Of a DNA stretch of 49,828 nt, positions 1 through 7,082 are shown piece after piece. The position numbers and the translations under genes were made by a program. Source of the DNA: Candidatus Rifleibacteriota bacterium (GTDB lineage: Bacteria > Muiribacteriota > Ozemobacteria > Ozemobacterales > Ozemobacteraceae); contig JAHISQ010000142.1 in NCBI GenBank assembly GCA_018818125.1, forward strand, positions 1-49,828, given 5' to 3'. Below the pieces are notes generated by a model. The model ran no database searches, was not told the origin of the DNA, and saw only the letters and a list, made by a program, of their open reading frames with translations. Every line of letters begins with the position of its first letter. Position 1 is the stretch's first letter.

Positions 1-69
1 AACAGGGAAAACCAACTTCCGACTTCACAGGGAATTTACCCTTCCGCGATCAATGGGAATACTTGCCAT

Positions 70-539
70 TTACACAATCACTTCGATCGTCTTGCCACTG
101 TAGTCGAAAAACGCTTTGTCACCAGCCTTGTGAACCTGTCGCATTGTAATGTCGGTGACTCTGACGAACTGCCTGTATAAATGACAGAATTGGCTGTAGC
201 TGTAGCCTTCAGGATGCTTTCAATGTATTCTTCCCAGAGCCGCTGTAAAGTTACGCCTGGCCTTCTCAGCTCGCTGTTGATGACACGGTAATCTGGAACA
301 GGGACTGCTGAACTGCTCTGCGGCCTGGATGGAAAAAGCTTTTCATCAAGCTCCTCTTCCGACATTGAATCGATCTGGTAAATAGATAGCCCGGCAGCCT
401 TAGCCCGGCCAAAGTAATCTTGTACAGTGCTTCTGGCAACGTTGCAGCTTGCTGATACTTTGCGGTCAGATAGACCGCATTCAAGCTTCAATCGTAGTAT
501 TTCTTTGATTTTTCTCATACTGATCGGCTTTCTGGACAT
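70..539 (-). pseudogene. istA: IS21-family transposase IstA, frameshifted N-terminal remnant
   Basis: This is the N-terminal part of an IS21-type transposase subunit A (DNA-binding plus start of the integrase region). The first ~105 residues carry the IstA helix-turn-helix block (MRKIKEILRLK, GLSDRKVS, ARSTVQDY), then KLFP and GVTLQRLWEEY. Near 217-221 one base seems lost in an A run: past it the other frame continues with PEGYSYSQFCHLYRQF, then AGDKAFFDYSGKTIEV, the expected IstA continuation, and stops at 70-72. A full IstA is about 500 residues, so the gene is both frameshifted and truncated; no istB follows. The start ATG is at 537-539. The element's end repeats lie upstream at 612-762. 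Family assignment is by motif recall; the frameshift is read directly. Confidence 0.85.
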
Positions 540-611
540 GTATGGTTCTCCTTGGAGACCCTATGATGCATGTCCGTTCAACTTGTAGTTCGCCGCTTCA
601 GTAAAGCGTTA

Positions 612-762
612 CGGCCATTTCGGCCACCCTTTCTGGTAATTCGGCCACTGATTCTGGAAAGTGCTAAAAAGTGGCCGAATTAAATCAGAATAGGTGGCCG
701 GATTCGACCAGAACAGGTGGCCGGATTAAATCAGAATGACTGGCCGGATTTCGCCAGAATCC
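612..762. repeat. IS21-type end: array of 23-bp transposase-binding-like repeats
   Basis: Four direct repeats of exactly 23 bp begin at 671, 694, 717 and 740, each close to GTGGCCGGATTNNNNCAGAA. Inverted partial copies of the same motif (CGGCCAC or CGGCCAT on the plus strand) lie at 612-618, 621-627 and 642-648. Multiple short repeats at the ends are typical of IS21-family elements, and the array sits directly upstream of the istA remnant. It is therefore probably the left end of that element, with the outer border near 762-770. Confidence 0.75.
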
Positions 763-794
763 GCGTTCATAGCGACGCAGTCGCCATGAGCGAC

Positions 795-842
795 TCGATT
801 CACCGGCATAATGGGCTCCCATTATGCTCCGCGTGAAATCGA
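795..842. repeat. 48-nt near-perfect palindrome
   Basis: The core is a perfect 10-bp inverted repeat, GCATAATGGG at 806-815 and CCCATTATGC at 818-827, with a 2-nt loop. It is flanked by a second stem, TCGATTCAC (795-803) against GTGAAATCGA (833-842), with one bulged A. No T tract follows, so it does not look like a terminator. It lies between the IS21 end and the fliL-like gene and could be a REP-type palindrome or an element border. The rest of 763-948 shows nothing recognisable. Confidence 0.6.
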
Positions 843-948
843 TTGTTGGCCGGCTCGTCCGTTAAACTCTAAGACAAATACAGCCTGAATTACAAAAGAG
901 CTTTACATCGCTTTCGAGGCTTCTATCCAATAAGAGCCGATTCATTAT

Positions 949-1413
949 CTACTGCACCAAGAAAGTCGATACCGTCACCTTTTTCGCTCTTTCAGCATCC
1001 TCGGTTCGCCCAAGAACAGCATTTACACTTTTGAGCAGGTCCATCTGCAAGAATCCATCAGCAAAATCCTCTTTGAGCCTCATGAAGTTTTGACGAGTGA
1101 TCATCTGCGAGATCTTTTCTTTAATCTCATGCTTCTTCTGCTCAATAAGACTCTCAATATTCCCTTGATACAAAATTTCAACCTCAATCTTCACGAAGTG
1201 CGCTTCTGCGTCCGCCGTTGGCGCTATAACCTCACCAATGAGAAATCTACCTTCGGAGAGTGTGACCGACTTATTAGTCGCCTCTGCGGCTTGGACCTCT
1301 GTAATTGGTGCAAATCCACCTTTTCTGGCAGCCTGATAACTCACCATTACTCCAAAAAGCATCGTAGCCACTAAAACAATAGTACTTATGGGCAGTTTCC
1401 ATGATTCCAGCAT
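949..1413 (-). CDS. fliL: FliL-like flagellar basal-body protein, orphan
   Basis: The product is a 154-residue bitopic membrane protein resembling FliL, which sits at the flagellar basal body and modulates stator/motor function. It has a short cytoplasmic N-terminus, one membrane segment (about residues 7-25), a charged linker, and a periplasmic domain beginning with a strand around residues 60-80. It ends in VTVSTFLVQ, like the beta-strand end typical of FliL. The ATG at 1411-1413 is preferred over the GTG 12 nt upstream because GGAGG lies just before it. No other flagellar gene is in the window, and both sides are mobile-element debris, so this is either a displaced fragment of a flagellar locus or a FliL-domain protein with another job. 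Family assignment is moderately secure. Confidence 0.65.
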   Translation of the reverse strand: MLESWKLPISTIVLVATMLFGVMVSYQAARKGGFAPITEVQAAEATNKSVTLSEGRFLIGEVIAPTADAEAHFVKIEVEILYQGNIESLIEQKKHEIKEKISQMITRQNFMRLKEDFADGFLQMDLLKSVNAVLGRTEDAERAKKVTVSTFLVQ

Positions 1414-1519
1414 GCTTCCCTCCACTTTGGCAGGGACATTTTCCCCAATTCAAGAGAATTTCCCTTCTGTAAAGCCGAGAAATCATAACCAGATGGGGTT
1501 CACCTACCTTTAAGGTTAT

Positions 1520-2030
1520 TTACTTGCAAGAAATACGCCAGAATCTAACCCTCGATATTGTTCTGTAAGTCATGCCACAAGCAGAAACCATTTTGCTGCC
1601 AGTATAGATGCATTCTGATAGGCAGCCTTCTTTTTGTTGGTTATGCCCCTCCCCGGTGAGCCAGTGTGGAATGCGGGTCTCTGAGGTTCCGAAACACGTC
1701 TCTTTCTCCGTGCAACGCTCTTGGGCTCCGGCGGTCTGATGCCGTCTTGCCTGTAGCGATTGCATCAATGTTAGCGCCATAAATGTGTCGCCACCACGTT
1801 TTCGCATTTCGGAGCTGAATTGCTTAGGGAGCACGCGGCTCTCCCTGCGGCCTGCAGAGAATTCCCTGTGTACGCTTCGTATGATTCGTTCCGTGAAGAG
1901 ATGGCTGTTTTCTCCTTTCTCCTTCTCCAACACCTACACATACGCAACACTCGGTATAGGTGGTTGGCTAGACCTTTCCTCACGGGGACTTGCACCACGA
2001 AAGACGTGCGTTCGGCTTCGCCTCACGCAC
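1520..2030 (-). mobile_element. probable 5' fragment of a group II intron (no RT gene)
   Basis: Read on the minus strand from 2030, the sequence starts GTGCGTGAGG, then has CGAAGCCG (complement of 2013-2020) and GGTGCAAGTCC (complement of 1986-1996). This order resembles the 5' boundary and domain I of bacterial group II introns. The spurious translation here (VQVPVRKGLANHL and, further on, ARRHQTAGAQ) is of a kind I recall upstream of intron reverse transcriptases. No reverse transcriptase ORF and no domain V-like hairpin were found, so any intron is truncated at its 3' side. The long minus-strand ORFs here are not credible proteins. Resemblance is by recall only. Confidence 0.4.
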
Positions 2031-2114
2031 TAATAGTTATTTTTATACCGATTCTATGTTTTTTTGTAATAGACGCAAAAAATGACCTCGTCAAACTAAA
2101 AACGGCCTGTTTCC

Positions 2115-2163
2115 TTGGCAAAATGTGCCGGTTTTTAGGTATAATGTTGCTGTAGGCAACATT
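2115..2163 (+). promoter_or_regulatory. possible promoter with overlapping palindromic operator
   Basis: TTGGCA (2115-2120) and TATAAT (2140-2145) are separated by 19 bp, slightly long for a sigma70 promoter. A perfect 8-bp inverted repeat with a 5-nt loop, AATGTTGC (2143-2150) and GCAACATT (2156-2163), overlaps the -10 element and the likely start site. That is an operator-like arrangement typical of autoregulated small loci. Downstream only a broken ORF is present. Confidence 0.4.
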
Positions 2164-2182
2164 ATATGGAAACGGTATAAGT

Positions 2183-2266
2183 ATGAGAAAAAAATATGCT
2201 GGAGGACTTATACAGGAATCTTGTCTGAAAAAGTTGGCGCGGAAGCGCTGTTCACTGCCGGGTTAG
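2183..2266 (+). pseudogene. truncated small ORF behind the palindromic promoter (27 aa)
   Basis: An ATG at 2183 opens a 27-codon reading frame (starts MRKKYAGGLIQESCLKK, rich in Lys/Arg) that stops at 2264-2266. It follows the promoter/operator-like palindrome by about 20 nt. It is too short to name; it may be the decayed start of a DNA-binding regulator or antitoxin. The remaining sequence to 2467 holds no ORF or RNA that I can recognise. Confidence 0.2.
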
Positions 2267-2467
2267 CTGGGGCGCCAGGTGCAAAGTGCCAATAAGTTGA
2301 TCATAATTGGTTCGCATTAGCCGCGTAGGCACTCGATCTCGAAAAAAAACCGCGAAATATCAGCGGCAGAGAAAGATTCTTGTTCGTCTTTGCTCCAATT
2401 TGCCAGATATCACAACAACAAGCTGACAGATCGGAACATTATCCGACAGCGGCGTAAGTCTAGAAAA

Positions 2468-3598
2468 TTATCTTTGCCAGCCTTCTATTTTATAAACCTT
2501 TTCCAGTAGTTTGCGGTCGGCGGCCCCTGAATCCGGGGTGAACCAGATCTCGAAGCGAGCTGCATAGGGTTTGCCCCAGTCACCTTCGTAGATCGTGAAA
2601 TGCGTGTTCGAGAAGAAGAGCTCCTTGGGATCATCAGACCACCCGATCCATTCGTTTGACATTTCTTTGAGCCTGTCTGCCGAAAGAGGGGTGCCGTTAG
2701 TGAACTCGAATGCTTTGAGATATAGCATGCCTGGTTCGCCTGGATTCACCCAGATTGCAGAATTGTAAATGCCGGGTTGAAAGGAACTGCTTAATTCTAA
2801 AACAGGAGCACCAGTGCGAATGCTTCCGGATGGGAGAGCCGTGCGAATTGACTCTCTTGTGGGCGCCTCGCCCAGAGAACTGAGCTCTTTTTCAATATGC
2901 GACAGAGCCGCTTTGCTTAATCTACGTTCTCTGGCTTCAGATTGCTCAAATACCTCGACAAAAAGTTCTTCGCCTTTGATGATGCAGTGACTTTCGTACA
3001 TTTGATTTTCATTTGTCAGTATCATCGAGCGAGTCTGCCCTGCATCCATCTGAGTCGAGTCTGTCGACGCTCCAGCCCAGGGTTTGCCAGAAAAGCCAAG
3101 CGTGAAACGCGACTGAAAATTCGGAACACCAGTTTTTGCCCAGGCGTCAATGGCACTTCTCGTGTAATAGCCATGCAGATTATATTGCCAGTTGGAGCCG
3201 ATCATCCATCTGCGTGTGGCGAATACATTGCCGCGCTCTTTAAAAACGCGCCAGGCCGGATTTGCGGCAAGAAATTGTCTGAATATTTCTGGAGCCGTCT
3301 TATTTAGTTTTAACATTACGCCTACATCGGCTGTGATAGTAGGGTCGTCATTGCCGGGCTTGGAAAGAGCTGTCAGAAGTTCCTGCTGAAAGGAATCGGC
3401 CTGACCGGGTGATGCCTCCTGCTCATTCGCAGGTTCTGCCATTTCTACATCGGTGGGAATGATCAGGTTGTTGACAAAGCCATCTTCTTCTGCCCAGAAC
3501 TGGGGTGTTGATAAGAAAACCATTGCAACAACCAACGCTAAAACCATCCACCCAAAGCTGAAACATGCCGCAAAAATCTGTCTGAGTTTTAACTTCAA
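2468..3598 (-). CDS. exported or membrane-anchored protein of unknown function
   Basis: I do not recognise this 376-residue protein. Residues ~10-30 form one hydrophobic segment, either an uncleaved signal anchor or a signal peptide, so most of the protein should lie outside the cytoplasm. An acidic Glu/Pro-rich linker follows (about 45-75). The rest is a mixed globular region rich in Trp and aromatic residues (for example WRVFKERGNVFATRRWMIG), with no Cys pair or catalytic motif I can name. The start used is TTG at 3596-3598; there is no strong ribosome site, and an in-frame stop at 3641-3643 limits extension. It stands alone, in the same direction as the rlmM-like gene upstream and 70 nt from it, so co-transcription is possible. 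Confidence 0.7.
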   Translation of the reverse strand: MKLKLRQIFAACFSFGWMVLALVVAMVFLSTPQFWAEEDGFVNNLIIPTDVEMAEPANEQEASPGQADSFQQELLTALSKPGNDDPTITADVGVMLKLNKTAPEIFRQFLAANPAWRVFKERGNVFATRRWMIGSNWQYNLHGYYTRSAIDAWAKTGVPNFQSRFTLGFSGKPWAGASTDSTQMDAGQTRSMILTNENQMYESHCIIKGEELFVEVFEQSEARERRLSKAALSHIEKELSSLGEAPTRESIRTALPSGSIRTGAPVLELSSSFQPGIYNSAIWVNPGEPGMLYLKAFEFTNGTPLSADRLKEMSNEWIGWSDDPKELFFSNTHFTIYEGDWGKPYAARFEIWFTPDSGAADRKLLEKVYKIEGWQR

Positions 3599-3668
3599 AT
3601 TTGGCCGAACCTGTCTGTAACTTTTTTTATTGCATCTGAACTATGCGCCTGGCTGATGTTACCAGAAA

Positions 3669-4748
3669 TTATTGCCTTAACTGCCCACCGATCAGAGTAA
3701 TTTCGTTGCGGTCATAATACAAATGCCTGACGATCAACTCGGGAATCTGGTGTTTGATCTGGAGCTCTGCAATCGCTGCTAGAATGCTGGCAGGCTGTTT
3801 GCCGCGAAATTTTACGTTTACGACAAATTTGCGGCAGGCCTTTTTTTCAAGCCAGCGATCAAGAAGACCAATGGTAGCCATTGGTTTTACGATCATATCG
3901 CAAAAAAGCCAGTCAACCGTTTTACTGGGCATGAACGCGTAGCCGTTGTCGAGCGTATGTTCGCACAACGGGTGGTTTTCAACATGTTTCTTGAGATTGG
4001 CGGCATCAACCGCAATGACTTTGGCGCCGCGTTTTAACGCTGCCCATGTCCAGCCACCGGGTGCGGCTCCGATATCAACGCAGGTGTCTCCTTTGCGCGG
4101 ATGAACACTAGCTTGTTGCCAGGCTTCTTCAAGTTTGTAATAGGATCGACAGGGAGCAAGCGGATCATGAACAACCTGCCCGGGAGAGTGATGCCAGAGA
4201 AAAGGCACCAGCCAGCCGCGTTCGGTGTTAAATCGTTGCGTAACACTTATCCAGAGACGGTCGGTGGCAACCATAATCACCTGAATGACAAGGCAGGGGC
4301 GCTTTTCGTTGATTTCGTCCCATTCCTGATAGCGTTCCAGCGCACGCCGCCGATAAGTTCCCATTCGTTCAAAAAATTTCTCATGTAACAAGGCTGGCCG
4401 GCCGCTCAAAGACTCATATTCTGTGGAGTCTTCAGTGTAAAGATCCGGAGTGCAGCATTTAAAAGTCCAGGGTAGGGGACTTTGGTCGAGATAGGGGTCG
4501 ACGACTTTGCCAAGCGCCTGTACCAGATCGGCAATCGAAGTGCCTTGCACTTTAACGCAGTCAGGAAGCCATTGCCTGGCAAATACTGGCTCAAACAGGA
4601 GGTTTGATGAACTTGTTCCGCCAACGACAAGCCCCGGGGCAGGGGAATAATACTTGTTTGCCGGCTCAATTGTCGCAAGTTCCTGACAAAGAGCATCTTC
4701 CCATCCGTTTCCGCACAAGAAGCCATTAAAGATGCTTTTTTTTGCCAA
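3669..4748 (-). CDS. rlmM: 23S rRNA 2'-O-ribose methyltransferase, RlmM-type
   Basis: The product matches RlmM (C2498 2'-O-methylation of 23S rRNA using S-adenosylmethionine) in length (359 aa; E. coli is 366) and layout. The N-terminal half is a THUMP-like RNA-binding region starting CGNGWEDALCQEL. The C-terminal Rossmann domain has the SAM-binding DIGAAPGGWTWAAL motif and the following AVDAANL. WLFCDM carries a catalytic-type Asp and FVVNVKFRGKQP the late Lys, consistent with the K-D-K-E tetrad of FtsJ-like enzymes. The start is TTG at 4746-4748, preceded by GAGG with 7-nt spacing. It is cytoplasmic. The family is best known from gammaproteobacteria, so RlmM-like is the safest wording for an unknown phylum. 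Confidence 0.88.
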   Translation of the reverse strand: MAKKSIFNGFLCGNGWEDALCQELATIEPANKYYSPAPGLVVGGTSSSNLLFEPVFARQWLPDCVKVQGTSIADLVQALGKVVDPYLDQSPLPWTFKCCTPDLYTEDSTEYESLSGRPALLHEKFFERMGTYRRRALERYQEWDEINEKRPCLVIQVIMVATDRLWISVTQRFNTERGWLVPFLWHHSPGQVVHDPLAPCRSYYKLEEAWQQASVHPRKGDTCVDIGAAPGGWTWAALKRGAKVIAVDAANLKKHVENHPLCEHTLDNGYAFMPSKTVDWLFCDMIVKPMATIGLLDRWLEKKACRKFVVNVKFRGKQPASILAAIAELQIKHQIPELIVRHLYYDRNEITLIGGQLRQ

Positions 4749-4851
4749 AATTGGACCTCGTTTATGTGTTTGATTTTCGCCAAAGGAAAAGGCGACATTT
4801 AAATAGCATTAGAACCGGAAATATCATAGCACAAAAATATCTGGATTTATG

Positions 4852-5292
4852 TCAACTGGCATTGATAAGAGACAGCATTGGCCCAGCGAGTGCTTTAAAC
4901 GAAGCCAGCAGGAGATAGAAACTAAAAGCGAGGATTAATGATAAGACCATGGTGACAGAGACTTGAAACTTCGCGTAGACGCGTGGTTCGGCCTCAACAT
5001 AACGCAGAGCTATTTTCCCTACCCATAATGGAAGAAAAAACCATGCTGCGAAAGCTAAGAGCGCCAAAGGTTCGCATATTAACCGCCATTTATCGTAAGT
5101 CTCACATACCAGCATAACCCACGCGGTTTGCGTTGGCAGCTCGACCTTCATTGCCGTAAAAATTTCCTTGAACGATAATCCTGCAGATGGAACGCTGTGG
5201 AGTAACCAGGCCACTAAGGCGATCAGTAGCCAAAGCATGACATCTCCCCTGAAATCTGCCAACAACTCCCAGGTTGAACGTTCGTTTTTCAT
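4852..5292 (-). CDS. small polytopic membrane protein, unknown function
   Basis: The 146-residue product has three hydrophobic stretches: about residues 19-35 (MLWLLIALVAWLLH), 72-95 (LALLAFAAWFFLPLWVG) and 112-138 (TMVLSLILAFSFYLLLASF). A soluble N-terminus and a short C-terminal tail complete it. It resembles small YIP1-like or otherwise uncharacterised inner-membrane proteins, but no motif fixes a function. The start ATG at 5290-5292 is chosen because GGAGAAGAA precedes it directly; the frame opens upstream but that part overlaps the control region of the divergent gene. It is transcribed away from the MBL-fold gene. Confidence 0.65.
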   Translation of the reverse strand: MKNERSTWELLADFRGDVMLWLLIALVAWLLHSVPSAGLSFKEIFTAMKVELPTQTAWVMLVCETYDKWRLICEPLALLAFAAWFFLPLWVGKIALRYVEAEPRVYAKFQVSVTMVLSLILAFSFYLLLASFKALAGPMLSLINAS

Positions 5293-5518
5293 TTCTTCTT
5301 CTCCATCTTCGCTTATAGTCTGCTTTGATGCTAACATGTGATAGCTCTGATTCATAATGCATTTCCAAGAAATCACATATAGTCTTGTTAAAAACACTTT
5401 TACCGATTTGAGCTCCGAATTTCTTCACCCGCCGCTACATCTGCACACTCATTCGAAATTGCTGCTAAATCTGGCGATCTTTTATATAATGCACCCATAT
5501 GAGGAGAAACAAAAGTTC

Positions 5519-6457
5519 ATGCCCGATAATTTTATGCTGACATTACCTGATTCTCGTTCACCAGATTTTTACAGGCAACTCGTCGAATTTGGCCATTTTC
5601 TGGAAAAGGAGAGCCGGGCGGGGTGCCGCTACGATCTTGCCAGGTGGCCAAACCCTTTGTGGCAGAAGATCGAGGTGAATATGCTGGCTGGCCTGCAACG
5701 CTTTCTGGCGGCCGATGATCGCGGAATAACGATGTTGCAGTGGTATAATTCTGGAATATTTATAAAGGCAGCCGGAAAAATAATCGCCTGCGATATTCTG
5801 CCGATTCCACGCTATTACAACTGGCCTGAAACACCAGGCCTGACCATGAAAATAGCAGAGGCCATCGACGCGCTACTGATAACTCATGACCATAAGGATC
5901 ACTATGATGCTGAACTGGTAAATGCTTGTCAGGAACTTGGCAAGCCAGTTTATATGCATTCAGGCGCGGTGCCGGCAGATTCAAGCGTGCGACCGATGAC
6001 GAATGGATGCTGCTGTAAGCTTGATCAAATCAGTTTTGTTGCGCATCATGCCTGCCATGTCTGGCGCAAAAGCGAAACTGAAGTTTTGCTTGCTGTGTTC
6101 GAAGTTAAGTTTGGCGACAACTTTCGGGTGGTTCTCTGTGGTGATGCCGACTACACCAAGACTCTCGCTGGCATAAAAAACCAGCCAGACGTGCTGTTTA
6201 TAACCTGGCGCAATCCTGGTCCGGAATTTGAAGATGGTCATTCAGAGCAGACAGGTACAACGCTTGACGCCGTGCAGTTGGCGATTTCGCGTTTTGCTCC
6301 GCGCCGCCTGATTCTTGAGCATTATGGCGAACTGGATCATATTTATCATGGGTTTTCAGCCAGTTACGATATGGCCGTCAACTTGATTGAGAGCATTGAT
6401 ACGCCTGTAACCATTCATTTCTGGGGCGATCTAGTGCCTCTCAGTAGCCAGGAATAG
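5519..6457 (+). CDS. metallo-beta-lactamase-fold hydrolase (UlaG-like)
   Basis: This 312-residue protein has the metal-binding block THDHKDHYD of the metallo-beta-lactamase fold at residues 122-130 (HxHxDH with H123, H125, D127 and H128). Later metal-ligand candidates are VAHHACHVW, LCGDADYT (Asp) and ILEHYGELDH (His). Length and spacing resemble UlaG/RomA-type hydrolases rather than true beta-lactamases; the substrate is unknown and it is probably cytoplasmic, since no signal peptide is seen. The frame opens earlier, but TATAAT lies at 5485-5490 inside the extension, and GAGGAG (5501-5506) precedes the ATG at 5519 by 12 nt. An upstream ATG at 5492 cannot be excluded. Confidence 0.75.
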   Translation: MPDNFMLTLPDSRSPDFYRQLVEFGHFLEKESRAGCRYDLARWPNPLWQKIEVNMLAGLQRFLAADDRGITMLQWYNSGIFIKAAGKIIACDILPIPRYYNWPETPGLTMKIAEAIDALLITHDHKDHYDAELVNACQELGKPVYMHSGAVPADSSVRPMTNGCCCKLDQISFVAHHACHVWRKSETEVLLAVFEVKFGDNFRVVLCGDADYTKTLAGIKNQPDVLFITWRNPGPEFEDGHSEQTGTTLDAVQLAISRFAPRRLILEHYGELDHIYHGFSASYDMAVNLIESIDTPVTIHFWGDLVPLSSQE

Positions 6458-6514
6458 ATGATTTTGTCTGCAGAAATTTGTTAATTTACACACTTGTTTA
6501 ATCGGGAGCAAATA

Positions 6515-6871
6515 ATGTTTTCATACGAACAGATGAAGGAAATTGTAAAGCAGAATGTGCGTGGCGGCGCTGGTGAGGTGCGCTGTCGTGACTATATCAA
6601 GGCGGACCATGCCGGCTTGCCATTTGATGCGTTCGGACTCAACGAAATGCAGCCGGGCGCGACGATTCCTGAACATTGCCATGCCGACAGCGCCGAGTTC
6701 TATTTTATTGTATCCGGGCATGGAATAGGCCTGCACAACGGTCGGCGATTTGAAGTTGGCCCCGGCGATGGCTGGTTATGCCGAGCAGGTGATACTCATG
6801 GAATTCTTAACACAGAAATTCCTGGTCAGGTGCTGTCATTTGCCAGTGTGTATTTCGCGAATCCTGATTAA
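6515..6871 (+). CDS. small cupin-domain protein
   Basis: The 118-residue product is a single beta-barrel cupin. Cupin motif 1 is PEHCHADSAEFYFIVSGHG, with two His and a Glu as metal ligands. Motif 2 is the region PGDGWLCRAGDTHGILN, with a His as the further ligand. Such proteins bind a small ligand or catalyse simple isomerase/oxygenase chemistry; nothing here fixes which. The ATG at 6515 follows GGGAGC with good spacing and is preferred to the upstream start of the open frame. It lies 57 nt after the MBL-fold gene on the same strand, so the two may be co-transcribed. Confidence 0.8.
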   Translation: MFSYEQMKEIVKQNVRGGAGEVRCRDYIKADHAGLPFDAFGLNEMQPGATIPEHCHADSAEFYFIVSGHGIGLHNGRRFEVGPGDGWLCRAGDTHGILNTEIPGQVLSFASVYFANPD

Positions 6872-6924
6872 ACTTTTCCGAAAAGGCAAGAGATTTACTG
6901 CGTGAATAAAAGCTTCTTTCGTGA

Positions 6925-6953
6925 TTGACGATTACTTTTTCGTATGATATATC
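6925..6953 (+). promoter_or_regulatory. sigma70-type promoter of icd
   Basis: TTGACG (6925-6930) and TATATC (6948-6953) are 17 bp apart. The predicted transcript begins about 120 nt before the icd start codon, leaving a long leader. Confidence 0.6.
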
Positions 6954-6997
6954 TTGCCTGATATAACGCTTAACGGCGTTTTGCCCGATATAGCTAG

Positions 6998-7019
6998 AGT
7001 TGCATGAGATCTTGCAACT
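6998..7019 (+). promoter_or_regulatory. inverted repeat in the icd leader
   Basis: AGTTGCA (6998-7004) and TGCAACT (7013-7019) form a 7-bp stem with an 8-nt loop, inside the predicted 5' leader of icd. It could be a regulator binding site or a leader hairpin; no T run follows, so it is not an obvious terminator. Confidence 0.35.
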
Positions 7020-7082
7020 ACAAGATTCCCAGACTGTTGAGATAAGCACTAATTAAGGAATGTACGAAAGGAAATTGAAGAA

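Noticed and set aside
671..762. Regular repeats as a CRISPR array
   Set aside because: The 23-bp units are directly adjacent with no spacers, and inverted copies lie beside them; they match IS21 end repeats.
1520..2033. Several ORFs on both strands (75-137 residues)
   Set aside because: Composition is Arg/Ser/Thr-rich without structure, and the region fits a ribozyme fragment better than protein-coding DNA.
5357..5518. Upstream extension of the MBL-fold gene
   Set aside because: A promoter-like TATAAT lies inside it and the ribosome site precedes ATG 5519; the extension has low-complexity His-rich text.
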